A stretch of DNA of 64,000 nucleotides from Pseudomonas orientalis (GTDB lineage Bacteria > Pseudomonadota > Gammaproteobacteria > Pseudomonadales > Pseudomonadaceae), in NCBI RefSeq assembly GCF_001439815.1, contig NZ_JYLM01000007.1, positions 186,001 through 250,000 on the forward strand. The letters run 5' to 3'. This document shows positions 16,982 through 26,207 of this stretch, piece after piece; the first letter of the stretch is position 1; every line of letters starts with the position of its first letter. A model generated the notes under the pieces. It saw nothing but the letters and a program-made list of their open reading frames with translations. It did no database searches and was not told the origin of the DNA. Made by a program: the position numbers and the translations under genes.

Positions 16982-18439
16982 ATGTATTTTGCAAAATGGA
17001 TACACACCAGCACCCTGCTGGTTGGCTTGAGTTTTTTACTGGGCGGCTGCGCCAGCGTTTCGCAGACCTCCACGTCCGCGACTCTCGACATGCTGCTGGC
17101 CGACCCGGCGCTGCAAGGCGCCACCGTCTCGCTGACGGTGCGCGACGCCCGTACTGGCAGCACGCTCTACCAGCACAACCCACGCACACGGTTGGTGCCT
17201 GCATCTAACCTGAAACTGCTGACCACCGCCGCAGCGATGGATGTGCTGGGCCCGCAGTACCGCTTCGCCACGCAACTGTTGAGCAATGGCACCCGCCAGG
17301 GCGATCGCCTTACCGGCAATCTCTACCTGCGTGGCGTGGGGGATCCTGCTATTCAATACGCCGACTATCAGGCGCTGGCGGCGCAATTGGCCAGCCAGGG
17401 CGTGCGCCAGGTGCAGGGCGACCTGGTGTTCGATGACACCTGGTTCGATGCCGAGCGGCTGGGGGTCGATTGGTCCCATGACGATGAAACCACCTACTAC
17501 GGCGCGCAGATTTCCGCGCTGACGGTGTCGCCCAATACGGATTTCGATGCCGGCAGCGTATTGGTCACCGCCAGGGCGCCGCTGCGGGTTGGCCAGCCTG
17601 TCAGCGTCGACATCTTTCCGCCTACCGACTACCTGCAACTGAGCAACCGCGCCGTCAGCGGGCCGGGCAACAGCTACGGGATAAACCGCCGGCATGGCAC
17701 CAACCTGTTGCAGCTCAGCGGCGCGGTGGCACCGGGGCGGCAGAGCCAGCAACTGATCAGCGTCTGGGAGCCGACGCAACTGGTGGCCAATCTGTTTGAA
17801 CACGCCTTGGCGCAACAAGGCATTACGGTGCAGGGGCGGCGAGTGATGGGCGGGGCGAGCCCTGCGGTGGTGACGCTGCTGGCCGAGCACCAATCGGCGC
17901 CGTTGCAGGAATTGATCACGCCACTGCTCAAACTCTCGAACAACACTATGTCCGAAGCCCTGCTCAAGGCCATGGGGCGCCAGACCGCCAACAGCGGCAC
18001 GGCGGCGGCGGGTGCATTGGCGGTGGCCGGGTTCCTCAAGCGCCAGGGGCTGGACACCACCACGCTCAGTCAGGTCGACGGCTCGGGCCTGTCGCGACGT
18101 AACCTGGTTTCTTCGCAAACCTTTACCGACCTGTTGCTGGTCGCGGGCAAGCAGCCGTGGTTCGACGCCTGGTACAACGCGCTGCCGGTTGCCGGCAACA
18201 CTGACCGCATGACCGGGGGCAGCCTGCGCTATCGCTTGCGCGGCACGCCGGCCGACAACAACCTGCATGCCAAGACCGGCTCCATGGCCGGCGTGTCATC
18301 ACTGAGCGGTTACGTCACCGACGCCCAAGGGCGCAAGTTGGTGTTCTCGATGCTGACCAACAACTATGTGGTGGACGGCGCGCAGGTCAAAGCGCTGGAA
18401 GACCGCATGGCAGTGGCGCTGTCGCGCTGGGACGACTGA
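16982..18439 (+). CDS. dacB: D-alanyl-D-alanine carboxypeptidase/endopeptidase (PBP4, peptidase S13), lipoprotein form
   Basis: This enzyme trims or opens peptidoglycan cross-links. All three penicillin-binding motifs are present: S75-N-L-K78, S319-N-N321 and K431-T-G433. Its 485 residues suit the S13 family with the extra inserted domain. The N-terminus reads LSFLLGGCAS, a lipobox with Cys23, so it is probably anchored to a membrane as a lipoprotein; E. coli DacB is not made that way. It is followed directly by the minus-strand IclR regulator, tail to tail. It has no operon partner. Confidence 0.92.
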   Translation: MYFAKWIHTSTLLVGLSFLLGGCASVSQTSTSATLDMLLADPALQGATVSLTVRDARTGSTLYQHNPRTRLVPASNLKLLTTAAAMDVLGPQYRFATQLLSNGTRQGDRLTGNLYLRGVGDPAIQYADYQALAAQLASQGVRQVQGDLVFDDTWFDAERLGVDWSHDDETTYYGAQISALTVSPNTDFDAGSVLVTARAPLRVGQPVSVDIFPPTDYLQLSNRAVSGPGNSYGINRRHGTNLLQLSGAVAPGRQSQQLISVWEPTQLVANLFEHALAQQGITVQGRRVMGGASPAVVTLLAEHQSAPLQELITPLLKLSNNTMSEALLKAMGRQTANSGTAAAGALAVAGFLKRQGLDTTTLSQVDGSGLSRRNLVSSQTFTDLLLVAGKQPWFDAWYNALPVAGNTDRMTGGSLRYRLRGTPADNNLHAKTGSMAGVSSLSGYVTDAQGRKLVFSMLTNNYVVDGAQVKALEDRMAVALSRWDD

Positions 18440-18440
18440 T

Positions 18441-19220
18441 TCAGGATTGATAGCCCATGCGCCAACTCACGGCCCGGGTCGCCGCCAGCAACTGCTGCGC
18501 CGCCGGGCCGTCTTCATCGGCGTGGAACAGCGAGGTGGGGCCGACCACGGTCATCACCGCCGCCACGTGTCCGGTGGCGTTGAATACCGGCGCTGACAGC
18601 GCATCCACGCCGGGCATCAGCAAGCCATGCACAAAATGCAGGCCACGGCGGCGGATCTGTTCGCAAAGGGTGGCGTAGGCCGCATCGTCCGCCAGGGCGT
18701 GGGCGGTGCCGGCCTGGATCTCGCGGTCACGCAATTCCACGGTCTCCCGCGACGGCAGGTAGGCGCTGAACACCAGCCCGGTGGACGAACTCAAGAGCGG
18801 CAATACCGAGCCCAATTGCGTCACCACCGTGACGGCGCGCACCGCCGGCTCGATCTGCACCACGGTCGCCCCCTGGTTGCCCCACACCGCCAGAAAGCAG
18901 GTTTCATTCAATTGATCGCGCAGTTCCGCCAGCGGCAGTGCGCCGACCTTCAACACATCCATGCTGCCCAGCGCCGCCAGGCCCACGCGCAGCGCTTCGC
19001 GGCCCAGGCCGTAGTGGTTGGTGGCGGTGTTCTGTTCGGCAAAGCCCGACGCAATCAGCGCCTGCAAGTAACGGTGGACCTTGCTCGCCGGCATCTGCAC
19101 ATGGTCGGCCAGGCGCGACAGCGAGGTGGACGGCGACAGTTGTGCCAGGGCCTTGAGGATATCGGTGCCCACCTCGGCCGAGCGGACTTTCTGTTTACCG
19201 GTGTCGCGGGGCTTTTCCAT
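18441..19220 (-). CDS. hmgR: IclR-family repressor of homogentisate catabolism (HmgR-like)
   Basis: The 259-residue regulator has a winged helix-turn-helix at the N-terminus (TDILKALAQL ... LADHVQMPASKVHRYLQALIASG) and an IclR effector domain (AVWGNQGATVVQIEP ... STGLVFSAYLPS). I take the ATG at 19220; an in-frame TTG at 19283 would run into the operator region. It is divergent from hmgA. In Pseudomonas putida the regulator in this position is HmgR, which represses hmgABC and is released by homogentisate. The symbol is given by position and family, not by a unique motif. Confidence 0.85.
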   Translation of the reverse strand: MEKPRDTGKQKVRSAEVGTDILKALAQLSPSTSLSRLADHVQMPASKVHRYLQALIASGFAEQNTATNHYGLGREALRVGLAALGSMDVLKVGALPLAELRDQLNETCFLAVWGNQGATVVQIEPAVRAVTVVTQLGSVLPLLSSSTGLVFSAYLPSRETVELRDREIQAGTAHALADDAAYATLCEQIRRRGLHFVHGLLMPGVDALSAPVFNATGHVAAVMTVVGPTSLFHADEDGPAAQQLLAATRAVSWRMGYQS

Positions 19221-19283
19221 GGGGGAGCGAGAATCCGAGAGAGAAGTGGGCGTCTTTATAGCTTGACGCTCCCCGGCGATCAA

Positions 19284-19300
19284 ATTACGTTATGCGTAAC
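19284..19300. promoter_or_regulatory. Candidate HmgR operator in the hmgR-hmgA intergenic region
   Basis: A perfect inverted repeat ttacg-ttatg-cgtaa, followed by another ttacg half-site at 19305-19309, lies 30-55 bp before the hmgA start. Symmetry and place suggest the IclR-type regulator binds here. Confidence 0.5.
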
Positions 19301-19338
19301 TGGATTACGATAAAAACAACTGACCCAGAGGATGCTCC

Positions 19339-20622
19339 ATGAACCTCGACTACCTGTCGGGCTTTGGCAACGAATTTGCCAGCGAAGCCTTGCCTGGCGC
19401 GCTGCCCGTTGGCCAGAACTCGCCGCAGAAAGCGCCCTACGGGCTGTACACCGAACTGTTCTCCGGCACCGCGTTCACCATGGCGCGCAGCGAAGCGCGG
19501 CGTACCTGGCTGTACCGCATCCAGCCATCGGCCAATCACCCGGCCTTCATCAAGCTGGAGCGGCAATTGGCTGGCGGGCCCTTGGGCGCTGTGACGCCGA
19601 ACCGGTTGCGGTGGAACCCGTTGGAAATCCCAGGTGAGCCGACTGACTTTATCGACGGGCTCGTAGGGATGGTCGCCAATTCCGGGTCGGAAAAACCGTC
19701 AGGGATCAGCATCTACCACTACCGCGCCAATCGGTCTATGGAGCGGGTGTTGTTCAATGCCGACGGCGAACTGTTGGTCGTGCCCGAGCTGGGCCGTTTG
19801 CGTATCGCCACTGAACTGGGTGTACTGGACGTCGAGCCGTTGGAAATCGTGGTACTGCCACGCGGGCTCAAATTTCGCGTCGAACTGCTCGACGCCCAGG
19901 CACGCGGTTATGTCGCCGAAAACCATGGCGCACCGCTGCGCCTGCCGGACCTCGGCCCGATTGGCAGCAACGGCCTGGCCAACCCGCGCGACTTCCTGAC
20001 GCCGGTCGCCCGCTACGAAGACCTCAAGCAACCGACCACCCTGGTGCAGAAATTTCTCGGCGAGCTGTGGGCCTGCGAGCTCGACCATTCGCCGCTCAAC
20101 GTGGTCGCCTGGCACGGCAACAACGTGCCGTACAAATACGACCTGCGCCGCTTCAACACTCTTGGCACGGTGAGCTTCGATCACCCGGACCCCTCGATCT
20201 TCACCGTCCTGACTTCGCCCACCAGCGTGCATGGCCTGGCCAACCTCGACTTCGTGATCTTCCCGCCACGCTGGATGGTGGCCGAGAACACCTTCCGGCC
20301 GCCGTGGTTCCACCGCAACCTGATGAACGAATACATGGGCTTGATCCAGGGCGCCTACGATGCCAAGGCCGAGGGCTTCCTGCCCGGCGGCGCGTCCCTG
20401 CACAGTTGCATGAGCGCCCATGGCCCGGACGGCGAAACCTGCACCCGGGCGATCAATGCCGAGCTGGCACCGCACAAGATCGACAACACCATGGCGTTCA
20501 TGTTCGAGACCAGCCAAGTGCTGCGGCCCACACAGTTCGCCTTGCAATGCCCGCAATTGCAGCCCTCTTACGACGCGTGCTGGGCCGCGCTGCCCGCCAC
20601 CTTCAACCCGAATCGGAGATAA
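19339..20622 (+). CDS. hmgA: Homogentisate 1,2-dioxygenase
   Basis: This enzyme opens the ring of homogentisate to maleylacetoacetate, the central step of tyrosine and phenylalanine breakdown. The 427-residue protein starts MNLDYLSGFGNEFASEALPGALP, typical of the family. It keeps the iron-binding region near the C-terminus: WFHRNLMNEYMGL gives His and Glu, and CMSAHGPDGETC gives the second His. A ribosome site (agagga) lies before the ATG. It is the first gene of hmgA-fahA-maiA, with 3 bp to the next. Cells lacking it accumulate brown pyomelanin. Confidence 0.97.
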   Translation: MNLDYLSGFGNEFASEALPGALPVGQNSPQKAPYGLYTELFSGTAFTMARSEARRTWLYRIQPSANHPAFIKLERQLAGGPLGAVTPNRLRWNPLEIPGEPTDFIDGLVGMVANSGSEKPSGISIYHYRANRSMERVLFNADGELLVVPELGRLRIATELGVLDVEPLEIVVLPRGLKFRVELLDAQARGYVAENHGAPLRLPDLGPIGSNGLANPRDFLTPVARYEDLKQPTTLVQKFLGELWACELDHSPLNVVAWHGNNVPYKYDLRRFNTLGTVSFDHPDPSIFTVLTSPTSVHGLANLDFVIFPPRWMVAENTFRPPWFHRNLMNEYMGLIQGAYDAKAEGFLPGGASLHSCMSAHGPDGETCTRAINAELAPHKIDNTMAFMFETSQVLRPTQFALQCPQLQPSYDACWAALPATFNPNRR

Positions 20623-20625
20623 CCC

Positions 20626-21912
20626 ATGACTCAACCAACGCAGACCCGCAGCTGGGTGGCCTCGGCCAACGGTCACGCGGACTTCCCCCTGCAAAACCTG
20701 CCGCTGGGGGTGTTCAGCATCAAGGGTTCGGCGCCGCGCAGTGGCGTGGCGATTGGCGACGCGATCCTCGACCTGCACGCGGCGCTGGACGCATTTGACG
20801 GTGAAGCCCGGCGCGCAGTGCAAGCCACCGCGGGTGGCCAATTGAACGCCTTTTTCGAACTCGGTCGCGGCCCCCGCGTGGCGTTGCGCGAGCGCCTGCT
20901 GGAGCTGCTGGCCGAAGGCAGCCCCCTGCAAACCCGTGAGGCGCAGGTGTTGCACCGCGCCGCCGATTGCCAGATGCACCTGCCGGCCAGGATCAATGAC
21001 TACACCGATTTTTACGTCGGTATTGAACACGCACAGAACGTCGGCAAACTGTTCCGTCCCGACAACCCGCTGTTGCCCAACTACAAGTACGTGCCGATTG
21101 GTTACCACGGCCGTGCCTCGACCATCCGCCCCTCAGGCACCGAGGTCCGTCGCCCTAAAGGCCAGACCTTGCCCGCCGGCCAGGCCGAGCCGACGTTCGG
21201 CCCCTGCGCACGCCTGGACTATGAGTTGGAACTGGGTATCTGGGTCGGCCCGGGCAATGCCATGGGCGACGCGATCGCCATTGGCGATGCGGCTGAACAT
21301 ATCGCCGGTTTCTGCCTGCTCAACGACTGGTCGGCGCGGGATATCCAGGCCTGGGAATACCAGCCGCTCGGGCCGTTCCTGTCCAAGAGTTTCATCACCA
21401 GTATCTCGCCATGGGTGGTCACGGCTGAAGCGCTGGAGCCCTTTCGCAAGGCGCAACCGGCGCGTCCCGAAGGCGATCCTCAGCCGTTGCCGTACCTGCT
21501 GGACGTTCGCGATCAGAAGGCCGGCGCCTTCGATATCGAGTTGGAAGTGCTGCTGACCACCGCTTCGATGCGTGAACAGAACCTGCCGGCCCATCGCCTG
21601 ACCTTGAGTAACACCCAACATATGTACTGGACCGTGGCGCAACTGGTGGCGCACCACAGCGTCAACGGTTGCCAGTTGCAGGCCGGTGACCTGTTTGGTT
21701 CGGGTACCTTGTCCGGTCCGCAGCCGGGACAATTCGGCAGCCTGCTGGAGATCACCGAAGGCGGAAAGAAGCCGATTGAACTGGCGTCCGGCGAGGTGCG
21801 CAAATTCCTCGAAGACGGCGATGAAATCATCCTGCGTGCCCGCTGCAAGCGTGAAGGCTTCGCCTCCATCGGTTTCGGTGAGTGCCGTGGCACCGTGGTC
21901 GCCGCACGCTGA
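20626..21912 (+). CDS. fahA: Fumarylacetoacetase
   Basis: Last enzyme of the homogentisate route: hydrolyses fumarylacetoacetate to fumarate and acetoacetate. The 428-residue sequence has the small N-terminal SH3-like domain and the FAH catalytic domain. Metal ligands are visible in NDYTDFYVGIEHA, YELELGIWVG and LNDWSARDIQAWEYQPLGPF. It starts three bases after hmgA stops, with gagataacc as ribosome site, so the genes are co-transcribed. Confidence 0.97.
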   Translation: MTQPTQTRSWVASANGHADFPLQNLPLGVFSIKGSAPRSGVAIGDAILDLHAALDAFDGEARRAVQATAGGQLNAFFELGRGPRVALRERLLELLAEGSPLQTREAQVLHRAADCQMHLPARINDYTDFYVGIEHAQNVGKLFRPDNPLLPNYKYVPIGYHGRASTIRPSGTEVRRPKGQTLPAGQAEPTFGPCARLDYELELGIWVGPGNAMGDAIAIGDAAEHIAGFCLLNDWSARDIQAWEYQPLGPFLSKSFITSISPWVVTAEALEPFRKAQPARPEGDPQPLPYLLDVRDQKAGAFDIELEVLLTTASMREQNLPAHRLTLSNTQHMYWTVAQLVAHHSVNGCQLQAGDLFGSGTLSGPQPGQFGSLLEITEGGKKPIELASGEVRKFLEDGDEIILRARCKREGFASIGFGECRGTVVAAR

Positions 21913-21924
21913 GAGGGCAGGGTC

Positions 21925-22560
21925 ATGGAACTGTATACGTACTACCGCTCTACCGCGTCGTACCGAGTGCGCATCGCGCTGGCGCTCAAGGGCCTGGATT
22001 TCACCGCAGTGCCGGTCAACCTGCTGGTGCCGGCCGGCGGGGCCAATCGCCAGCCCGCGTACCTGGCGCTCAATCCGCAAGGGCGCGTGCCGGCCTTGCG
22101 CAGCGAAGAGGGGCACTTGTTGATTCAGTCCCAGGCGATCATCGAATACCTGGAAGAACGTTATCCACAGATACCGCTGCTCTCCAAGGACCTGACCGCC
22201 CGTGCCCATGAACGCGCAGTGGCGTCGATCATCGCCTGTGATATTCACCCGCTGCACAACTCCAGCACCCAGAACCTGCTGCGCCAGTGGGGCCACGATG
22301 AAGCGCAGTTGCTTGAGTGGATCGCCCATTGGATCAGCCAGGGCCTGGGCGCGGTGGAGCAGTTGATTGGCGACACAGGGTTTTGCTTCGGCGAGCAGCC
22401 GGGCATGGCGGACGCGTTTCTGATTCCCCAGCTGTATGCCGCCGAACGTTTCAAGGTGCCGTTGGGCGCGTACCCGCGCCTCGGCCGAGTGGCGGCGTTG
22501 GCGGCGCAGCATCCGGCCTTCGTGCAGGCCCACCCCGCCAACCAACCTGACACCCCATAG
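21925..22560 (+). CDS. maiA: Maleylacetoacetate isomerase (zeta-class GST)
   Basis: Glutathione-dependent cis-trans isomerisation of maleylacetoacetate to fumarylacetoacetate, the step between the two preceding gene products. The 211 residues form a thioredoxin-like N-terminal half with the zeta signature YYRSTASYRVRIALALKG and the SQAII glutathione-binding turn, plus an alpha-helical C-terminal half (QPGMADAFLIPQLY). It is third in the hmg operon, 12 bp after fahA. A REP pair follows at once and probably marks the operon's end. Confidence 0.96.
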   Translation: MELYTYYRSTASYRVRIALALKGLDFTAVPVNLLVPAGGANRQPAYLALNPQGRVPALRSEEGHLLIQSQAIIEYLEERYPQIPLLSKDLTARAHERAVASIIACDIHPLHNSSTQNLLRQWGHDEAQLLEWIAHWISQGLGAVEQLIGDTGFCFGEQPGMADAFLIPQLYAAERFKVPLGAYPRLGRVAALAAQHPAFVQAHPANQPDTP

Positions 22561-22580
22561 CGCTCAAAACTGCATAGATC

Positions 22581-22676
22581 CAAATGTGGGAGGGGGCTTG
22601 CCCCCGATTGCGGTGTATCAGCAATAAATTTGCAACTGACACACCGCTATCGGGGGCAAGCCCCCTCCCACATTTG
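22581..22676. repeat. Type-1 REP pair (REPIN) after maiA
   Basis: Inverted arms caaatgtgggagggggcttg and caagccccctcccacatttg surround a spacer with a further short repeat (ggtgtatcag / ctgacacacc). It separates the hmg operon from the transporter gene. Confidence 0.88.
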
Positions 22677-22712
22677 ATCGTGCCAACCTAATAAAAATAA
22701 AGGTCCCTTGCG

Positions 22713-24077
22713 ATGCACAATCAGCTTGCCAGCTTTCGCGCGGCACTCGACGCCCGTCCGGTGTCGCGCTACCAGTGGTTGATTCTTCTGTTGCTGGCAT
22801 TGCTGCTGGTCACCGACGGCTACGACGCCCAAGTGCTGGGCTACGTGGTGCCGGCCCTGGCCAAGGACTGGGGCCTGGAAAAAGCCGCGTTCGGGCCGGT
22901 GTTCAGTGCCAACCTGCTCGGCCTGACTCTGGGCTCGCTGCTGGTGACGCCGCTGGCGGACCGCTTCGGCGTGCGACGCATCCTGCTGGGCTGTGTGTTG
23001 ATCTACGCCAGCCTCACCGTGCTGATGGTGTTTGCCAGTTCATTGACCACGTTGATGGCCGCACGCTTTATCTGCGGCATCGGCATGGGCGGCGCGATGC
23101 CCAGCGCCATGGCCCTGATGTCGGAATATTCGCCGCCACGCATGCGTACCTTCATGGTGACTCTGGCCGCCTGTGGCTTCTCATTCGGCGGCGCGGCGGG
23201 TGGTTTCGTGGCGGCCGGGTTCATCGACGGCTTTGGTTGGCAGGCGGTGTTTCTGGCGGGTGGTGTAACGCCGTTGCTGCTGTTTCCGTTCCTGCTGTGG
23301 TTGCTGCCCGAGTCCCTGCCTCGTTTGCTGCGCGATGCGCCGCCCTACCTGCGTTTGCGCAAAGTTACCGCGCGCATGTTGCCCGACTGGCAACCGCCGC
23401 CTGCCAGCGAAGCCGAAAATCGCCAGGAGCAGGGCAGCCAACTGACGGTGCTGGAGCTGTTTCGCAATGGCTACGCACGCCCGACGTTGCTGATCTGGGC
23501 GACCTTCTTCGTCAGCCTGATCCTGCTGTACTTCATGATCAGTTGGTTGCCTTCGCTGTTGCTCGAAAGCGGGCTGGCGCTCAACCAGGCCAATCTGGTG
23601 ACTTCAATGTTCCTGTTCGCCGGCACCTTGGGCGCCATCCTCATGGCCTGGTTTGCCGACCGTCTGAAAAGCAAGGTGCGACTATTGTCCGGCGTGTTGG
23701 CGGCGGCTGCGTTGTGCACCCTCCTGCTGGGTTTGAACCACGACAATCCACGTTACCTCGTGGCCTGTGTGTTCGCCGCCGGGTTCTGCATCATCGGCGG
23801 GCAACTGACCCTCAATGCGTTCGCCAGCAATTTCTACCCGGCGCACGTGCGCGCCACCGGCACAGGCTGGGCGCTGGGGGTAGGGCGCTTCGGATCGATC
23901 CTGGGACCGTTGTTCGGCAGCCTGTTGCTGGCGATGCATATCCCGGTGCAGCAGATCTTCTTTTTCTGCGCGATTCCAGCAGTGATTGCCGCGTTGCTGA
24001 TTATCCAGGTACGTTCGCCGGGACGCACTGCACCGAACACGCCATTGCCTGGCGATAGTCTCAATCGCTCACTGTAG
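22713..24077 (+). CDS. Aromatic-acid:H+ symporter-type MFS transporter (AAHS family)
   Basis: A 454-residue inner-membrane permease with 12 predicted helices. The first helix carries LLLVTDGYDAQVLGYVVPAL, where the D-x-x-D-like acidic pair and GY are marks of the PcaK/BenK/MhpT group. The loop between helices 2 and 3 has PLADRFGVRR. The cytoplasmic central loop is rich in Arg, Pro and Gln. Following the hmg operon, it may import an aromatic acid feeding homogentisate. It is not fused to the operon, since a REP pair lies between. Its TAG stop falls inside the next REP. Confidence 0.85.
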   Translation: MHNQLASFRAALDARPVSRYQWLILLLLALLLVTDGYDAQVLGYVVPALAKDWGLEKAAFGPVFSANLLGLTLGSLLVTPLADRFGVRRILLGCVLIYASLTVLMVFASSLTTLMAARFICGIGMGGAMPSAMALMSEYSPPRMRTFMVTLAACGFSFGGAAGGFVAAGFIDGFGWQAVFLAGGVTPLLLFPFLLWLLPESLPRLLRDAPPYLRLRKVTARMLPDWQPPPASEAENRQEQGSQLTVLELFRNGYARPTLLIWATFFVSLILLYFMISWLPSLLLESGLALNQANLVTSMFLFAGTLGAILMAWFADRLKSKVRLLSGVLAAAALCTLLLGLNHDNPRYLVACVFAAGFCIIGGQLTLNAFASNFYPAHVRATGTGWALGVGRFGSILGPLFGSLLLAMHIPVQQIFFFCAIPAVIAALLIIQVRSPGRTAPNTPLPGDSLNRSL

Positions 24078-24170
24078 GAGCGAGCTTGCTCGCGAAAAAC
24101 GTTAACGATAACGCGGGCATCCTGGTTAAACGGGTGTCCTGGATTTTTTCGCGAGCAAGCTCGCTCCTAC
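24074..24170. repeat. Type-2 REP pair (REPIN), GAGCTTGCTC class, overlapping a stop codon
   Basis: Inverted arms gtaggagcgagcttgctcgc and gcgagcaagctcgctcctac enclose about 55 bp. The first arm's TAG at 24075-24077 is the stop codon of the MFS gene, so the repeat sets that protein's end. Confidence 0.88.
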
Positions 24171-24184
24171 CGTTGGGAGTTGGG

Positions 24185-24988
24185 TCAATGCACCACTGAA
24201 TTGGGCGGCAGATGGCCGAGTCGCTCGGTCAGGCGCAGACGCTGGATCGGGTCTTCGCTGAGCATCAACGCGTGTTCCAGATCAAAGCGCTCGGCGCTCG
24301 GGCAGTCCAGGCGTTGATACAGGCTGGCGCGTGCCAGGTAATCGGCGGCGCTGGCATTGCCCAGTTCCAGCACGCGCTCGGCATCCACCAGGGCGGCCAG
24401 CGGTTCGTCGTTGGCCAGGTAAAGTTGGCGCAAGTTACGTGACAGCCGCTGCAGGATCGAGCGTGGCTCGGCCGTTTGCAGGTGCTCGGCCTGCAACTTG
24501 AGGTTCGGCCCGTATTGGCGATGCAGCAGTTCGCGACAGTCGTTGGGATACAGGCGTCGGCCACCACACGGGTCCAGCAGGTGATCGGCACCGGGCACGC
24601 GCAACAGGAAGTGGCCGGGGAAATTGACGCCCACCATGGGGATATCCAGGCGCCGGGCCAGCTCCAGGGCGATCAGGCCCATGGCCAGGGGTTGCCCGCG
24701 CTTGCGCTGCAACACCTTATCCAGCAAGGCGGCGGCGGGGCGCAAAGGGGTGAAATCATCCTGGGCAAACCCCAGCTCATTCATGCGCCGCAGCAACGGT
24801 TGACCCAGCTCATCGGCCGGCAGCAGCGGCATGCCCAGGCTGACTTGCTGTTGCAACAGGCCGAATGCCTGCAGGATCAGCAACGGCTGCACGGCGGCGT
24901 CGTGTTCGGCAGCAACCCATAGCGCGGCTTCGAACAGCGCAGGGGGTGAACGCTCCAGGCAGGCGAAAAAAGCGGTGCGGGGATTCAT
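24185..24988 (-). CDS. SirB1-family protein (transglutaminase-like with TPR tail)
   Basis: A 267-residue cytoplasmic protein of the SirB1/YchA family. The N-terminal two thirds carry the transglutaminase-like core (LLDKVLQRKRGQPLAMGLIALELARRLDIPMVGVNFPGHFLLRV). The last third has helical repeats (YLANDEPLAALVDAERVLELG ... LARASLYQRL). The catalytic Cys of true transglutaminases is absent at the expected place, as is common in this family. Physiological role unknown. Confidence 0.85.
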   Translation of the reverse strand: MNPRTAFFACLERSPPALFEAALWVAAEHDAAVQPLLILQAFGLLQQQVSLGMPLLPADELGQPLLRRMNELGFAQDDFTPLRPAAALLDKVLQRKRGQPLAMGLIALELARRLDIPMVGVNFPGHFLLRVPGADHLLDPCGGRRLYPNDCRELLHRQYGPNLKLQAEHLQTAEPRSILQRLSRNLRQLYLANDEPLAALVDAERVLELGNASAADYLARASLYQRLDCPSAERFDLEHALMLSEDPIQRLRLTERLGHLPPNSVVH

Positions 24989-25175
24989 TGCATTCTCCGG
25001 CGGATGCTCTCGTTTTAGCCTTGCTGTGAATTTTCGTCCAGCACCTTGAGAAATATCCCACTCGCTTATGTCGCAAAGCTCGCGAGATCTGGCGGCTTAT
25101 TCCAGTGCAATCCAGCACTTTTCCGCCGCAAGCCTATACTTCGTCCACCATCAGAAGTGATTCGGGAGCACGACG

Positions 25176-26207
25176 ATGTTTGCGCTCATGCACAGCACCC
25201 GCCTGGAATCGCTGCACCTGAGCGTCGACCCGGTGACCGGGCTGAAGGCGGTCATTGCCATCCATAACAGCCGCCTGGGCCCTGCCTTGGGCGGCTGCCG
25301 CTACCTGGCTTATCCCGACGATGAAACAGCCATCGCCGACGCCGCACGCCTGGCCCAAGGCATGAGCTACAAAGCCGCCCTGGCCGGCCTGCCGGTAGGC
25401 GGCGGCACGGCGGTGATCCTGCGGCCTGCCCATGTGGAGAGTCGTGCGGCGCTGTTTGAAGCCTTTGGTCGCTGTGTCGAGCAGCTCGGCGGTCGCTACA
25501 TCACCGCCATCGACAGCGGCACCTCGGTCGCCGACATGGATTGCATCGCCCAACACACTCGCTTCGTCACCAGCACCAGCGCTGCCGGCGACCCCGCGCC
25601 CCATGCCGCCATGGGGGTGTTTACCGGCATTCGCACCACCGCCATGGCCCGCCTGGGCAGCGACAACCTCGAAGGCCTGCGCGTGGCGGTGCAGGGCCTG
25701 GGCAATGTCGGTTACGCCCTGGCCGAACAGCTGCATGCGGCGGGCGCCGAACTGCTGGTCAGCGACATCGACCACGGCAAGGTGCAACTGGCCATGGAGC
25801 AACTGGGCGCGCATCCCATCGCCAACGACGCTTTGCTCAGCACCCCCTGCGACATCCTCGCCCCGTGCGGCCTGGGTGCGGTGCTCAATCGCCAGAGCGT
25901 CGGCCAACTGCGCTGTGCCGCCGTGGCCGGTTCCGCCAGCGCGCAGTTGACCAGCCTGGACATCGCCGATCAACTGGAAGGCCGCGGCATCCTCTACGCG
26001 CCCGACTACGTGATCAATTCCGGTGGCCTGATCTACGTCGCACTCAAACACAGCGGCGCCGAGTTGCCGAGCATCACCGCGCACCTATCCAACATCGGCA
26101 GGCGCCTCACTGAAATCTATGCCCACGCCCAGGCTGAAAAGCGCTCCCCCGCTCGAGTGGCCGATGAATTGGCCGAACGCCTGCTGTATCCGCAGGCCAG
26201 GGATTAA
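25176..26207 (+). CDS. Leu/Val/Phe dehydrogenase-family protein with altered catalytic lysine
   Basis: This 343-residue protein has the two-domain fold of Glu/Leu/Phe/Val dehydrogenases, which deaminate branched or aromatic amino acids with NAD. The N-terminal substrate domain shows ALGGCRYLAYPDD and GMSYKAALAGLPVGGG. The NAD domain shows VAVQGLGNVGYALAEQL. In the family signature GGGK the lysine is the catalytic base, yet here the codon is ACG (Thr) in GGGTAVIL. The substrate-binding Lys in SYKAA is kept. Either activity is lost or the reaction is changed. It sits next to the N-N cluster but has its own promoter region; a link to the cluster is not shown. Confidence 0.85.
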   Translation: MFALMHSTRLESLHLSVDPVTGLKAVIAIHNSRLGPALGGCRYLAYPDDETAIADAARLAQGMSYKAALAGLPVGGGTAVILRPAHVESRAALFEAFGRCVEQLGGRYITAIDSGTSVADMDCIAQHTRFVTSTSAAGDPAPHAAMGVFTGIRTTAMARLGSDNLEGLRVAVQGLGNVGYALAEQLHAAGAELLVSDIDHGKVQLAMEQLGAHPIANDALLSTPCDILAPCGLGAVLNRQSVGQLRCAAVAGSASAQLTSLDIADQLEGRGILYAPDYVINSGGLIYVALKHSGAELPSITAHLSNIGRRLTEIYAHAQAEKRSPARVADELAERLLYPQARD

